Assembly (NCBI GenBank): GCA_041741415.1
Contig: JBGSKC010000051.1
Coordinates: forward strand, 243,424 to 307,423
DNA from: JANQTF01 sp041741415
GTDB taxonomy: Bacteria > Bacteroidota > Bacteroidia > J057
DNA length: 64,000 bases
Direction of reading: 5' to 3'
Shown: positions 44,834 through 53,979 of the stretch, one piece after another
Numbering within the stretch: the first letter of the stretch is position 1
Layout of the letters: each line of letters opens with the position of its first letter
Translations under genes and position numbers: made by a program
Notes under the pieces: model-generated
The model's input: only the letters and a program-made list of their open reading frames with translations
The model's database searches: none
Told to the model about the DNA's origin: nothing

Positions 44834-46077
44834 TGTTTGCCAACACCATGATTGACTCTTCTGTAAAAGACCTCACGCTTCCGCGCTCTTTGTTCTTGCA
44901 CCGCAAAGGTATTCTGCTTTGCATTGGCAATGTGGAGGCAGACCTGCTCCAGACCTGGGAAGCGGCGGGCCTCGTGGTGCATGTTATTCAGCCTACCCCG
45001 GATGGCCTGGCTTTGCTTCAGGAGATCCGGTCTAACCAGGCCAACCGCCGCCAGCTTCTCGTGCTGGGAGCGGGTGCTGCCGACCTGGCAGCCCGTCATA
45101 CCTGGCTCGGGTTTTGGCGCACCCGCGAAGACATCCGGGGCCTGCCAACCGTGATGGTTACCGATGCAAGTTTCGGTTCCGTGCGGGACGTAGCCGCGCA
45201 GTGGCAGGTGCAGGAGGTGTTTTACCAGGGTATGGACTTTGAAGCCATGCTCCGGCGGCTTCAGCAATTACTCGACCTTCAGGCGCTCATCGACCAAAAA
45301 CGCCACAACATCACTCCAGAAAAACGTTACAAAATCCCGCTCGTCAAGCGGATATTCGACATCGCCGTTGCTGGTACAGCCCTGCTGATGTTAAGTCCGC
45401 TGCTGATCATCATCATGGTTCTGATCAAGCTCGAATCCCGCGGGCCGATTTTTTACATCTCCAAGCGCGTAGGGACAGGCTATCAGATTTTTGATTTTTA
45501 CAAATTCCGTTCAATGCGGCCCAACGCGGACAAAATGGTGAAGGACCTCATGCACCTCAACCAGTATGCCGCCCCTGCAGAAGTGATCGAGGAGAAAGTG
45601 TCGCCGATGATGATTTCTGACGACATGGACCTGGAAAACGAAATCCTGATTGGCGATGAGTCGCTGGTGAAGGAGGAGAGCTACCGAAACAAGCAGAAGA
45701 GCAAATCTGCCAATGCTTTTTTCAAGATTGAAAAAGACCCGCGGATCACCAAAGTGGGCCATATTATCCGCAACTCCAGCATTGATGAATTGCCGCAATT
45801 GATCAACGTGCTGAAAGGCGACATGTCGGTGGTGGGAAACCGGCCTCTCCCGCTCTATGAGGCGGAGCAGCTCACAACCGATGAATTTACCGAGCGCTTC
45901 AACGCCCCGGCTGGAATTACCGGCTTGTGGCAGGTGACCGAGCGCGGAAAATCCGGAGTGGCGGGCGACAGCCGCAAGCTTCTGGATGTAGAGTATGCCA
46001 AAAAGTACAACATCTGGCTCGACTTCAAGATCCTGTTCATGACCCTCCCGGCCATGTTCCAGAAATCGGATGTCTAG
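44833..46077 (+). CDS. Polyprenyl-phosphate sugar transferase with receiver-like N-terminus
   Basis: The 414-residue protein ends in a WcaJ/WbaP-type sugar-phosphate transferase domain. It has a membrane helix at about 174-197, the YKFRSM motif (223-228), KDPRITKVGHIIRNSSIDELPQ (about 301-322) and VLKGDMSVVGNRPLPL (about 326-341). This enzyme starts repeat-unit synthesis on undecaprenyl phosphate. An acidic insertion (about 232-296) splits the domain, as in other Bacteroidota members. Residues 25-150 have a receiver-like strand/helix rhythm, but the acceptor Asp and the lysine are replaced (QLLVLGAG, VFYQGM), so it would be a pseudo-receiver. Translation is coupled to the receiver gene by TAATG. 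Confidence 0.88.
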   Translation: MFANTMIDSSVKDLTLPRSLFLHRKGILLCIGNVEADLLQTWEAAGLVVHVIQPTPDGLALLQEIRSNQANRRQLLVLGAGAADLAARHTWLGFWRTREDIRGLPTVMVTDASFGSVRDVAAQWQVQEVFYQGMDFEAMLRRLQQLLDLQALIDQKRHNITPEKRYKIPLVKRIFDIAVAGTALLMLSPLLIIIMVLIKLESRGPIFYISKRVGTGYQIFDFYKFRSMRPNADKMVKDLMHLNQYAAPAEVIEEKVSPMMISDDMDLENEILIGDESLVKEESYRNKQKSKSANAFFKIEKDPRITKVGHIIRNSSIDELPQLINVLKGDMSVVGNRPLPLYEAEQLTTDEFTERFNAPAGITGLWQVTERGKSGVAGDSRKLLDVEYAKKYNIWLDFKILFMTLPAMFQKSDV

Positions 46078-46128
46078 GAACACGATGTTGCCCTTTCTTA
46101 TCTGAATTTACCCACCATTCTCCTTTTC

Positions 46129-48198
46129 ATGATACACAAACATCCTTTCCTAAGGGTGGTACTTGGCGTGGCCCTCACCAACGTGCTGCTTGCCTCCTGC
46201 CTGGAGCTACCCGAAAAAGTTATCCCTGACGGCGCTAAAACCGTTGACAACATGACCATTCCCGTGGGATTCAATTTTGAAACCACCGAGGAAAAAGTTC
46301 TTGCCGTTACAGTACTGGACAACCGCGATAACCCGCTTGCCGGGGTCCCGGTTCAGATTTTCCCCGATTCCTTTTTGGTTGACGAAGGCCTGATTGCCTC
46401 GGGCATCACCGACGAAAACGGAAACTGGAGCAGCGAACTGAGCCTTGAAGCCTGGCGCACCAGCGTGGTGGTTCACACCCCGTTTATCGGGTTGCCATTC
46501 GACCGGGTCATTACCCTGGAAGAAGGCTTTACCAAGATCACACTGGGCGGCAGTGAGCCGGTCGAATATGAAGAGCCGCAATTTGCCGCCAGCAGCGGCG
46601 ACGATGGCCGGGTGCAACGCATTGACCAAACCGACAACTTCTCCAGCCGCTATGTGTATATCGGCACCTACAACAACCTGGGAGTACCCAACTACCTGGA
46701 GCCTGAACGCGACGCAGTTCCGCAGGACATCCTCGATCTGATCAACAATACCCTGCCGGAGGGAAGCGAGGTGCCCAGTGACAACCCGCAATACATTCCC
46801 GAAGGCGTGTCGGCAGATACCCGGCTCGAAGATTCTGCAGCAGTGTGGGTGACCTTTGTGCATGAGGGCGCAGGCTACAGAAATGCCCTTGGCTTTTACA
46901 AATACGACCTCAGCAATCCACCAGAGACCACCGGCGACATCGACAGCCTGTTTATCATTTTCCCCAATGCCTCCTTTTTGGGGTCGGGTGGAGGCCTGAG
47001 AACAGGCGACAAGGTTCATATCGGCAACTTTTCTCCGAACACAGGCATTGGATGGTTTTTGGTGAACGATGGCTGGAACTCCAACCAACGGAAGGTGAAC
47101 AACGTGACCGACACCAAGTGGTCGAATCCTTCCTTCAACATCTTTACCACAGCCAGCAACCGGCAACACGTGGCCCTGCTCCACGACCCCGAGCGCGATC
47201 TGCTTTTGCTGGGCATGGAAGACATAGCCCGGCCGGGTGGCGACAAAGACTTCAATGATGCCGTATTTTATGTAACAGCCAACCCCTTCGAAGCGGTGGT
47301 GACGACGAATATTCCCCTTACCAAGCCTGTTGATGGCGACGATGACGACGAAGATGGTGTGATTGACATCAACGATGCCTATCCCAACGACCCCACGAAA
47401 GCTTTTGACAGCTTTTCACCCGGTGAAAACGTGTATGGATCCCTCGCTTTCGAAGACCTCTGGCCCAAGCAGGGCGACTACGACATGAACGACCTGGTAG
47501 TGGACTACAATGTTCACTTCATGACCAACGTGGCCAATGAAGTTGCAGAAATGAGGATCCAGGTGCTGGTAAAAGCCCTCGGCGGAAGCTTTAAGAATGG
47601 ATTTGGCATTGAGCTGGATTGCCTGCCCTCCGATATCCAGTCGGTTACTGGCAGCCAGCTCACACAGAGCCTGATCACCCTGTCGGGCAACGGCACCGAG
47701 GCGGGCCAGGCCAAAGCTGTCATTTTTGCCTTCGACGATGGTCACAAATACGCGGGAGCAACAGGCGGGGCCTTCGTGAATACCGAGGACAACGGAACAA
47801 CGCTCAGCCCCGATACCATAGAGCTCGTGATCACCTTTGCCACCCCCATTCCGAAGGCACAACTTGGCTATGCGCCTTTCAACCCCTTCATTTTTATCAA
47901 TGGTAACCGAGGCCGGGAGCTGCATTTGAAAAACTTCCCGCCCACCAGCCTGATGGATACCACCTTCTTCGGCCTGGAGGAAGACAACTCCAACCCGGCA
48001 GCGGGGCATTACTACCAAACCCAGCGGGGCATGCCCTGGGCCATTCAGCTGCCTGCCAAATTTACCTACCCGAAAGAAAAGGTGCCTGTTCACCGGGCTC
48101 ACCTCAAATTTATCCAGTGGGTGGAATCGGGAGGAGGCTCCTTTGCCGACTGGTACCTGAACAAAGGCGGCTACCGCGACCAGAACGAGACGTATTGA
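46129..48198 (+). CDS. LruC-domain surface lipoprotein
   Basis: The 689-residue product has a lipoprotein signal (lipobox LASC, Cys24). It contains a DUF4114-like motif (LLLGMEDIARPGGDKDFNDAV), a calcium-loop-like acidic run (DGDDDDEDGVIDINDAYP) and an LruC/DUF4842-like C-terminal half starting GSLAFEDLWPKQGDYDMND. Such proteins are outer-membrane lipoproteins of unknown function in Bacteroidota, Leptospira and Vibrio. Its place inside a polysaccharide locus suggests a cell-surface role, perhaps matrix binding; this is inference. A long hairpin follows its stop. Confidence 0.88.
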   Translation: MIHKHPFLRVVLGVALTNVLLASCLELPEKVIPDGAKTVDNMTIPVGFNFETTEEKVLAVTVLDNRDNPLAGVPVQIFPDSFLVDEGLIASGITDENGNWSSELSLEAWRTSVVVHTPFIGLPFDRVITLEEGFTKITLGGSEPVEYEEPQFAASSGDDGRVQRIDQTDNFSSRYVYIGTYNNLGVPNYLEPERDAVPQDILDLINNTLPEGSEVPSDNPQYIPEGVSADTRLEDSAAVWVTFVHEGAGYRNALGFYKYDLSNPPETTGDIDSLFIIFPNASFLGSGGGLRTGDKVHIGNFSPNTGIGWFLVNDGWNSNQRKVNNVTDTKWSNPSFNIFTTASNRQHVALLHDPERDLLLLGMEDIARPGGDKDFNDAVFYVTANPFEAVVTTNIPLTKPVDGDDDDEDGVIDINDAYPNDPTKAFDSFSPGENVYGSLAFEDLWPKQGDYDMNDLVVDYNVHFMTNVANEVAEMRIQVLVKALGGSFKNGFGIELDCLPSDIQSVTGSQLTQSLITLSGNGTEAGQAKAVIFAFDDGHKYAGATGGAFVNTEDNGTTLSPDTIELVITFATPIPKAQLGYAPFNPFIFINGNRGRELHLKNFPPTSLMDTTFFGLEEDNSNPAAGHYYQTQRGMPWAIQLPAKFTYPKEKVPVHRAHLKFIQWVESGGGSFADWYLNKGGYRDQNETY

Positions 48199-48221
48199 TT
48201 TGCCGCTTTTTGGCGAATAAA

Positions 48222-48281
48222 AAGGGGAACCCATGGGATAGATTCCAGGAGAAAGTCCTGCGGATTCCCTGGGTTCCCCTT
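48222..48281 (+). terminator. Long hairpin after the LruC gene
   Basis: AAGGGGAACCCA (48222-48233) pairs perfectly with TGGGTTCCCCTT (48270-48281), extended by GGGA/TCCC. An inner arm CAGGA/TCCTG is also possible, giving a 60-base structure. No T-run follows, so the function may be termination or mRNA stabilisation. Confidence 0.6.
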
Positions 48282-48394
48282 CTACTTTCATGGTGTGAAC
48301 CAAAAGAAAAAAGCAGGCGGTTGAAGTTCCACTGGCCAATTCTTTTCTGGCTTCAAAACAAAAGAGCAGCCAACATTTCCGACAACGAAATAAG

Positions 48395-49612
48395 ATGATT
48401 CGTCAACTGATTACCTGGTGGAAAGCCTTGCCTTCAAAACTGAGCCGCGTGACATCGGGCGGCAGGTTCATTCCTGAGATTGACGGGCTGCGATTTCTGG
48501 CCATTCTGCCTGTGATTCTGCAGCACGCCAGCGAGCGCATGATTGAGCACAGTCCCAGTGAGGTGGAAGGCCTTGATGGTCCGCTGGCATTCTTTTTCAG
48601 CCGTGGTACGGTAGGGGTATTTTTGTTTTTTGCCATCTCCGGATTCATCCTTTCCCTGCCCTTTGCCAATTACCATTTGGGGCAGGGGAAGAAAGTTTCC
48701 ATGAAAAAATATCTTCTTCGCCGCGTAACAAGGCTGGAGCCTCCCTACATCATTTGGATGGTTGTGTTTTCGCTGGTGCTGCTTCTCAAGGGAACCTGGG
48801 CTTTCGGCGATCTGGCCCCGCACTTCCTGGCCAGCCTCATTTACCAGCACAACCTGATTTTCGGCACCTACACGCCCATCAACCCTGTTGCCTGGTCGCT
48901 TGAAATTGAGATCCAGTTCTATCTGCTGGCCCCGGCCCTGGCTGCGGCCTACTATGCGATCCGCGACCGCCGACGCCGGCAGCTGGTTTCGGTGCTGGCC
49001 TTGTTTGCCTTCCTGGGCGTGCAACACCTGCTGGGCTGGTCGCACAGTCCCTACAAACTCACCCTGCTGGGTCAGTTGCAGCACTTCTGGCTGGGCTTCA
49101 TGCTGGCAGATGATTTCCTCCACGTTTTCCGTCACGGCGTGAAGCGCTCCTGGGTCTGGGATGTGCTGGGAGTGGCGGGTTTTGTGGTGATGATGTACAG
49201 CTGGAGCGAAGAATGGGCAAAAAGCCTGCTCTTCACGGTGGGGCTGTGGGCGGTACTGCAGGCAGGGTTCCGGAGCCAGTTGATCAAGGCATTTTTGCAA
49301 AAACCCTGGATTTCGGCCTTCGGCGGGATGTGCTACACCATTTACCTCATTCACCTGCCGATGCTGGAGGCCCAGATAGCCCTGACCGATTCTTTGATCG
49401 TGTTTGACAGCTACCTGCCGAATTTCCTGCTGCAATTGCTCATTGCCCTGCCACTGGTGCTGGCAGTATCTGCTGTGTTTTTCCTTCTCATTGAAAAACC
49501 CTGCATGGACCCCGACTGGCCTCAGCATTTCTGGCGCTGGTTCAGGGGAAGCAAACGATCCCTCACCACCCCGGCTTCTCCCCTGCCCTTCTCCTCTTCC
49601 GATAAGGCCTGA
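48395..49612 (+). CDS. Acyltransferase family 3 (OafA-like) membrane protein
   Basis: The 405-residue protein has about ten membrane helices and the acyltransferase-3 signature: EIDGLRFLAILPVILQHASE (with the conserved Arg and His), FFAISGFILSLPF, and LRRVTRLEPPYIIWM. It probably O-acetylates the polysaccharide at the membrane. It lies between the LruC gene and the TolC-like gene on the same strand, with 14 bases to the latter. The charged C-terminal tail is short and Ser/Pro-rich. Confidence 0.9.
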   Translation: MIRQLITWWKALPSKLSRVTSGGRFIPEIDGLRFLAILPVILQHASERMIEHSPSEVEGLDGPLAFFFSRGTVGVFLFFAISGFILSLPFANYHLGQGKKVSMKKYLLRRVTRLEPPYIIWMVVFSLVLLLKGTWAFGDLAPHFLASLIYQHNLIFGTYTPINPVAWSLEIEIQFYLLAPALAAAYYAIRDRRRRQLVSVLALFAFLGVQHLLGWSHSPYKLTLLGQLQHFWLGFMLADDFLHVFRHGVKRSWVWDVLGVAGFVVMMYSWSEEWAKSLLFTVGLWAVLQAGFRSQLIKAFLQKPWISAFGGMCYTIYLIHLPMLEAQIALTDSLIVFDSYLPNFLLQLLIALPLVLAVSAVFFLLIEKPCMDPDWPQHFWRWFRGSKRSLTTPASPLPFSSSDKA

Positions 49613-49626
49613 TAACAACCGAAACG

Positions 49627-50385
49627 ATGAACGGACGGACGAGAACCTTAGCCTTGCTCTTTGTGTGGATGATGATGAGTCCCCTGATGGGCCAGATAGA
49701 CCAGCCAGCCATCTCACTTCCGGGCAGCCCCGGCGAAGCCATGAAGCCGTGGGTGCTACCCTATGAACTGGCCCACCTCGACACCCTGATTGAGCGGGCG
49801 TTGGTTCATTCGCCCCTGCTCAAATCCCAGGATGCTGTGATCGAAGGCAAGGCGATGTCGAGAGAAGTGGAAGCCCTCGACTGGCTCGACATGGGGAAGG
49901 TGTTTGGGGGCGTTTCCTACGGAACGGGGCAGATCCTGAGCCTCACTACAGACGGCGAAGTGCCGGTGAACTCCTTGGCCAACCGCCAAAGCCTGTTTTA
50001 CAATGCTGGCTTCAACCTCACCGTGTCGCCGTATGATCTGATCACCCGGGAAAAACGGCTCCAAACCATTGATGTGGACATCCTGCGGTCGAGGTATGAT
50101 CGGATGGTGATCGAAGAACGCATCAAAGAGGCCGTGATTGGCCGCTATCAGGATCTTCTGCTTGCCATCGAAACCCAGGAAATCCGGTTGCTGAACCTCC
50201 AAAACCAGCGGCTGAGCGCCGAGCTTGCGGAAACTTTCTTCCGCAATGGCGATATCCTGTTTACCGAATACAGCGGCGCACAGGAAATGCGGATCAAGGC
50301 CGAACTGGACTTTATCTCTGCCAGGAGTAACACAGAGCGCGCCTACCAACTGCTTCAATCGCTTGTGGGTGGCGACATTCACTGA
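49627..50385 (+). CDS. Half-length TolC-like exported protein
   Basis: The 252-residue product has a signal peptide (about 1-23) and then a TolC-like pattern: LIERALVHSPLLKSQDAVIEG, an extended segment with FGGVSYGTG, YNAGFNLTVSPYDL, and a long coiled-coil helix (KEAVIGRYQDLLLAIETQEIR onward) with the FRNGDILFTEYSGAQE turn. It covers only about one TolC repeat, so it is half the usual 420-500 residues. The frame is closed and no second half follows. It is 78 bases upstream of the Wzc-like gene and may be the outer-membrane or periplasmic partner for export. Confidence 0.72.
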   Translation: MNGRTRTLALLFVWMMMSPLMGQIDQPAISLPGSPGEAMKPWVLPYELAHLDTLIERALVHSPLLKSQDAVIEGKAMSREVEALDWLDMGKVFGGVSYGTGQILSLTTDGEVPVNSLANRQSLFYNAGFNLTVSPYDLITREKRLQTIDVDILRSRYDRMVIEERIKEAVIGRYQDLLLAIETQEIRLLNLQNQRLSAELAETFFRNGDILFTEYSGAQEMRIKAELDFISARSNTERAYQLLQSLVGGDIH

Positions 50386-50463
50386 CGCCCTTCATTTTCT
50401 TCAGTTTAACGATTCATTCGCCCAATCCCTTCCCTCTGACTCACCCGGCTTCAGCAAGAAATT

Positions 50464-52707
50464 ATGGATCTGGTTCAGTTTTTACGCCTCTTTCTCAAGC
50501 ATGCCGTGTGGATCCTCATCCTGGCTGCCGGCCTGGCGGTGATGGTGTTTCACATGACCAAAGACGAAAAGAGGACCTACTCCACCGAGGGACTTGTCAA
50601 CACAGGCCTGGTTTCCGGGTATAACATCGAGTCGCAGGGCGGGGGGAAAACCGACTATTTCTACACCTCTGCCGAGCTTGACAACATCCTGAACCTGATT
50701 TCGGCCTACGAAACAATCGAAGAGCTTGGCACCCATCTGCTAGCCGAAGTAATGAGCGTGGAGCAGCCCGGGCCCGACATCATTTTGCCGGTAAACCTGC
50801 AGGAATTGCGACTGGCCGTAGGCGGTAATTTGTGGGATTCCCTGGCTGTGGCTGGCGATTTTCCCGGAACCTACATCCGGCTGGTGGAGTACCGCAACCT
50901 TCACCCCGGCAGCAACTCCATTCATACCATTTTATATGGCAAACATCCCCTTTTTGGGATCGAGAGCCTGGGATCCGTGAAGGTGGTGAGGGAAGGAAAA
51001 AGCGACATGATCCGGTTGTCATACACGACAATTGACCCGGCCATTTGCCAGCGAACCCTCCTCGTTCTGATCGATATTTTCAGGAGAAAGCACCGGGAAA
51101 TCAAGGAATCCCAGACCTCCAATGTGCTCGATTACTTTGAGGAAGCTACTTCCGGAGCAGCGCGGAGGCTGAGGGAAGCCGAAGACCGGCTAAAGCTTTT
51201 TCAGGAAGAAAGCCGGATTATCAACTATTACGAACAGACCCGCTTCATTGCCAACAAGCGGGAAGACCTGTATGAGGATTACCTGAACGAGCTGATGAAC
51301 CTCGTTTCGGCTGATTCGGCGCTCAGGACCCTGGAGCGGCAGATGGGCCAGCGCAAGATCCTGAGCCTGATCAACCAGGACCTGATGCACAAGCGCGACA
51401 GCCTTTCGGGGGTGGTATCTCGCATGGCCCAGCTTCAGTTGCTGCAAGACGACACCCTGCGGGCGCGGCCAACAATTGACTCCCTGCGAACTGCCGCCAT
51501 GAGCCTTCGCAGAGAACTGACAGGCTCGGCACAGTCCATCACCCAGATATACCGTACCCCAAACGGCATCCAGCTCGAAGACCTCCTGGCCAACTGGCTC
51601 GAAAACCTCCTCAAAATGGAGGATGCCGCCGCCCGCCTTCGGGTGATTGAGCGAAGAAAGGAAGAATTTGAAGACATCTACGACGCCTTTGCCCCGTTGG
51701 GCTCCACCCTCAAGCGCCTGGAGCGGGAGATTGAGGTGGCAGAAAAAGAATACCTCGAAAACCTCCACTCCCTCAACATGGCCCGCCTGCACAAGCAGAA
51801 CATGCTCATGGCGACCAACCTCAAAGTGGTGGACGAGCCTTATTTTCCTACCGCACCGGATCCTTCTTCCAGGATGATGCTCGTGATCGTGGCCTTCCTG
51901 GTGGGATTCATCCTGCCGCTGGCGCTGGTAATTGCGATGGAGTTTTTTGACAAAACCCTCAAAAAGCCAGCATGGGCACGAAGAGCGACTGAGCTGGAGA
52001 TCATTGGGGTGCTGCCGAGGCTGGGGCAAAAGAAAAGATTCAGGAAAAGTGTGGATGAAGAGTTTCTGGAGGAAAGGCCTATCGGCTTGCTGCTGCAGAA
52101 CCTCAAGATTGAGCTGAGCCGCCGCGACCTGAGCAAACCCATCCGAATACTCATCCTGTCTACCAGAACGATGGAAGGCAAGACCATGGTGGGGTATTTG
52201 CTGGCGAAATACCTGAGAAGTTTTAGAGCCACGGTAGCCTATTTTACCCCCGAAGACGGCCACGACGAAAGCGGGTTCCCGCCGATGATCGCCCCGCTGA
52301 TCGGGCACGAACATACCTTCCGCTACTACCTCGAAGACGACCTGTTTGAAATGCGCTCGGAGGAGCAGCTGGTTCGTGACCAGCAGGGGATGTTGCCAAA
52401 AGAAACAGACTACTATGTGACCGAACTGCCGGGCCTGCTGAGCCACCCCTATCCGGTGGAGCTGATCCGGCGGGCCGACCTCATCCTGCTGGTGGCCCGG
52501 GCCAACCGCACCTGGATCGATGCCGACCGCTTTGTGCTGGAGCGCATCGGCACCATTTCGAGGGCACCCGTTCGGCTGATCCTCAATGGCGTGGACGTGG
52601 AATACCTGGAGCAAAGCATGGGCGACCTGCCCAAGCGCCGCAGCTTTGTGCGCCGAATGGCCAAGCGCGTGCTCAAGGCCGGATTCTCGTCGAGAAGCAG
52701 ATTTTAA
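50464..52707 (+). CDS. Wzc-like polysaccharide co-polymerase with degenerate kinase domain
   Basis: The 747-residue protein has membrane helices near 13-30 and 470-493 enclosing a large periplasmic coiled-coil region (about 205-450), the plan of Wzz/Wzc chain-length proteins. The C-terminal domain (about 555-700) resembles the BY-kinase fold but is altered. The P-loop keeps EGKT (571-574) without the usual glycine-rich start, the Walker A' acidic motif is replaced by VAYFTPEDG, the Walker B Asp is missing in YYVTELPG, and no tyrosine-rich tail is present. It probably controls chain length without autophosphorylation. Confidence 0.85.
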   Translation: MDLVQFLRLFLKHAVWILILAAGLAVMVFHMTKDEKRTYSTEGLVNTGLVSGYNIESQGGGKTDYFYTSAELDNILNLISAYETIEELGTHLLAEVMSVEQPGPDIILPVNLQELRLAVGGNLWDSLAVAGDFPGTYIRLVEYRNLHPGSNSIHTILYGKHPLFGIESLGSVKVVREGKSDMIRLSYTTIDPAICQRTLLVLIDIFRRKHREIKESQTSNVLDYFEEATSGAARRLREAEDRLKLFQEESRIINYYEQTRFIANKREDLYEDYLNELMNLVSADSALRTLERQMGQRKILSLINQDLMHKRDSLSGVVSRMAQLQLLQDDTLRARPTIDSLRTAAMSLRRELTGSAQSITQIYRTPNGIQLEDLLANWLENLLKMEDAAARLRVIERRKEEFEDIYDAFAPLGSTLKRLEREIEVAEKEYLENLHSLNMARLHKQNMLMATNLKVVDEPYFPTAPDPSSRMMLVIVAFLVGFILPLALVIAMEFFDKTLKKPAWARRATELEIIGVLPRLGQKKRFRKSVDEEFLEERPIGLLLQNLKIELSRRDLSKPIRILILSTRTMEGKTMVGYLLAKYLRSFRATVAYFTPEDGHDESGFPPMIAPLIGHEHTFRYYLEDDLFEMRSEEQLVRDQQGMLPKETDYYVTELPGLLSHPYPVELIRRADLILLVARANRTWIDADRFVLERIGTISRAPVRLILNGVDVEYLEQSMGDLPKRRSFVRRMAKRVLKAGFSSRSRF

Positions 52708-52859
52708 GCGGACTTCGCAAGTGAACCAATTGTTTTCGCCGGGCCTTTTGCTGTATTTCCCAAGCCATCAGAGCCAGGAAACCTTTTCAGGTATGGCCTT
52801 CGGGAAGCTGGAAAAGCAATTATAGCAAATGGTGGTTTTACCCTGTCAGACAATTGGTT

Positions 52860-53816
52860 ATGCCGAAAATCCTGTTTTGCGTTGCCGTGTGCCTTTCTCT
52901 TGGCTGCGGGCCCTCTGGCCGGGAAGAGGCAAGCCCGGCCCTTTCACTACCACATCAGAACATACCCGGAAAACAGGTTTTGTTCGTTTCCGATGATGGG
53001 GGAAACAGCTGGGCCCATCGCGGGGATGGCATCGCTGAAGATGCTTTCCTCACGGACCTTTCCGCTTCCGGAGGCAAAATTGTATTATCGACCAAGCAGC
53101 ATGGGCTTTTTCAATATGATCCAGACGGGATACGCTGGATGTCACTTCCTGCAAAACCGGGAAATCTGGACGTTGACGCCATTCTGCTGAGAGATAACCA
53201 GATCTTTGCCGGAACCCATGGCGAGGGCGTGATGCAGAGTGATGACATGGGCAAAACATGGAGGCCAGTTTCGTTGGGGCTAACGAGCCTGGTTATCAGA
53301 GATTTGGCTTTCATAACGGGAAAGCTGTTCGCCGCAACCAACGACGGCCTGTTTCAATATGCCGGGGAAAGTTGGGAGCGGAAATTCGGTGAAGTGAATC
53401 TCCAGGTGAATGCAGTGGTCAATCATGGCAACATGCCGCTGCTGGCTACCAATCATGGGGCTTTTTTGCAAACAGAGAACGGCTGGAAGGAAATATTGAA
53501 GGATCGCTCCCTGCACAACATTTCCAGCGTTGATGAAACCATTTTTGCCATGACCTACGGCGAATTATTCCTTTCCACCGATCATGGAAACAATTGGCAG
53601 AGCGACCAGCAGGGATTGCCCGGAGGGTTGTACACTTTCCAGGTAATTGGCGGGGAGGCAGGATCGCTGGCAGGCCAGTGGGATGGCATTTATCGAAAAT
53701 TACCCGGCATTGGCTGGGCCAGGATCCGCGCAACCATTCCCGACAAATTTGCCGTTACAGAATTGCTGATCCATCAAAATACAATTTTCGCTGCCTCCTC
53801 CGGCTGGACAGATTGA
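52860..53816 (+). CDS. Beta-propeller (BNR/Ycf48-like) lipoprotein
   Basis: The 318-residue product has a lipobox (LSLGC, Cys near 16) and repeated propeller blades with Asp-box-like phrases: SDDGGNSWAHRG, SDDMGKTWRPVS and STDHGNNWQSD. This is the BNR/photosystem-assembly-like type, common in Bacteroidota surface proteins. Start at ATG 52860. It is the last plus-strand gene after the polysaccharide locus, 152 bases from the Wzc-like gene. A catalytic role is not evident. Confidence 0.78.
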   Translation: MPKILFCVAVCLSLGCGPSGREEASPALSLPHQNIPGKQVLFVSDDGGNSWAHRGDGIAEDAFLTDLSASGGKIVLSTKQHGLFQYDPDGIRWMSLPAKPGNLDVDAILLRDNQIFAGTHGEGVMQSDDMGKTWRPVSLGLTSLVIRDLAFITGKLFAATNDGLFQYAGESWERKFGEVNLQVNAVVNHGNMPLLATNHGAFLQTENGWKEILKDRSLHNISSVDETIFAMTYGELFLSTDHGNNWQSDQQGLPGGLYTFQVIGGEAGSLAGQWDGIYRKLPGIGWARIRATIPDKFAVTELLIHQNTIFAASSGWTD

Positions 53817-53895
53817 TCTGTTGGGAATCAGCGATCCGGCGCTTCCAGCCAGTCAAAAAAGTTGTCGCGGTGGACCAGCCTTGGCTGTGGAATCA

Positions 53896-53955
53896 TGATT
53901 TTGCGAATGTAATCGCAAAATCACCGCTTTTTTTGCGATTACATTCGCAAAATCA
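53896..53955. repeat. Perfect 25-bp inverted repeat with 10-base loop
   Basis: The arm starting GATTTTGCGAATGTAATC (53897-53920) is repeated exactly in reverse complement at 53931-53954, and one further base pairs on each side. The loop is TCACCGCTTT. The element lies between the convergent propeller lipoprotein and DUF3500 genes, 80 and 25 bases from their stops. It may terminate both, or be an interspersed palindromic element. Confidence 0.92.
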
Positions 53956-53979
53956 CGAAGTTTTTCGTCTGCTTCCCCT

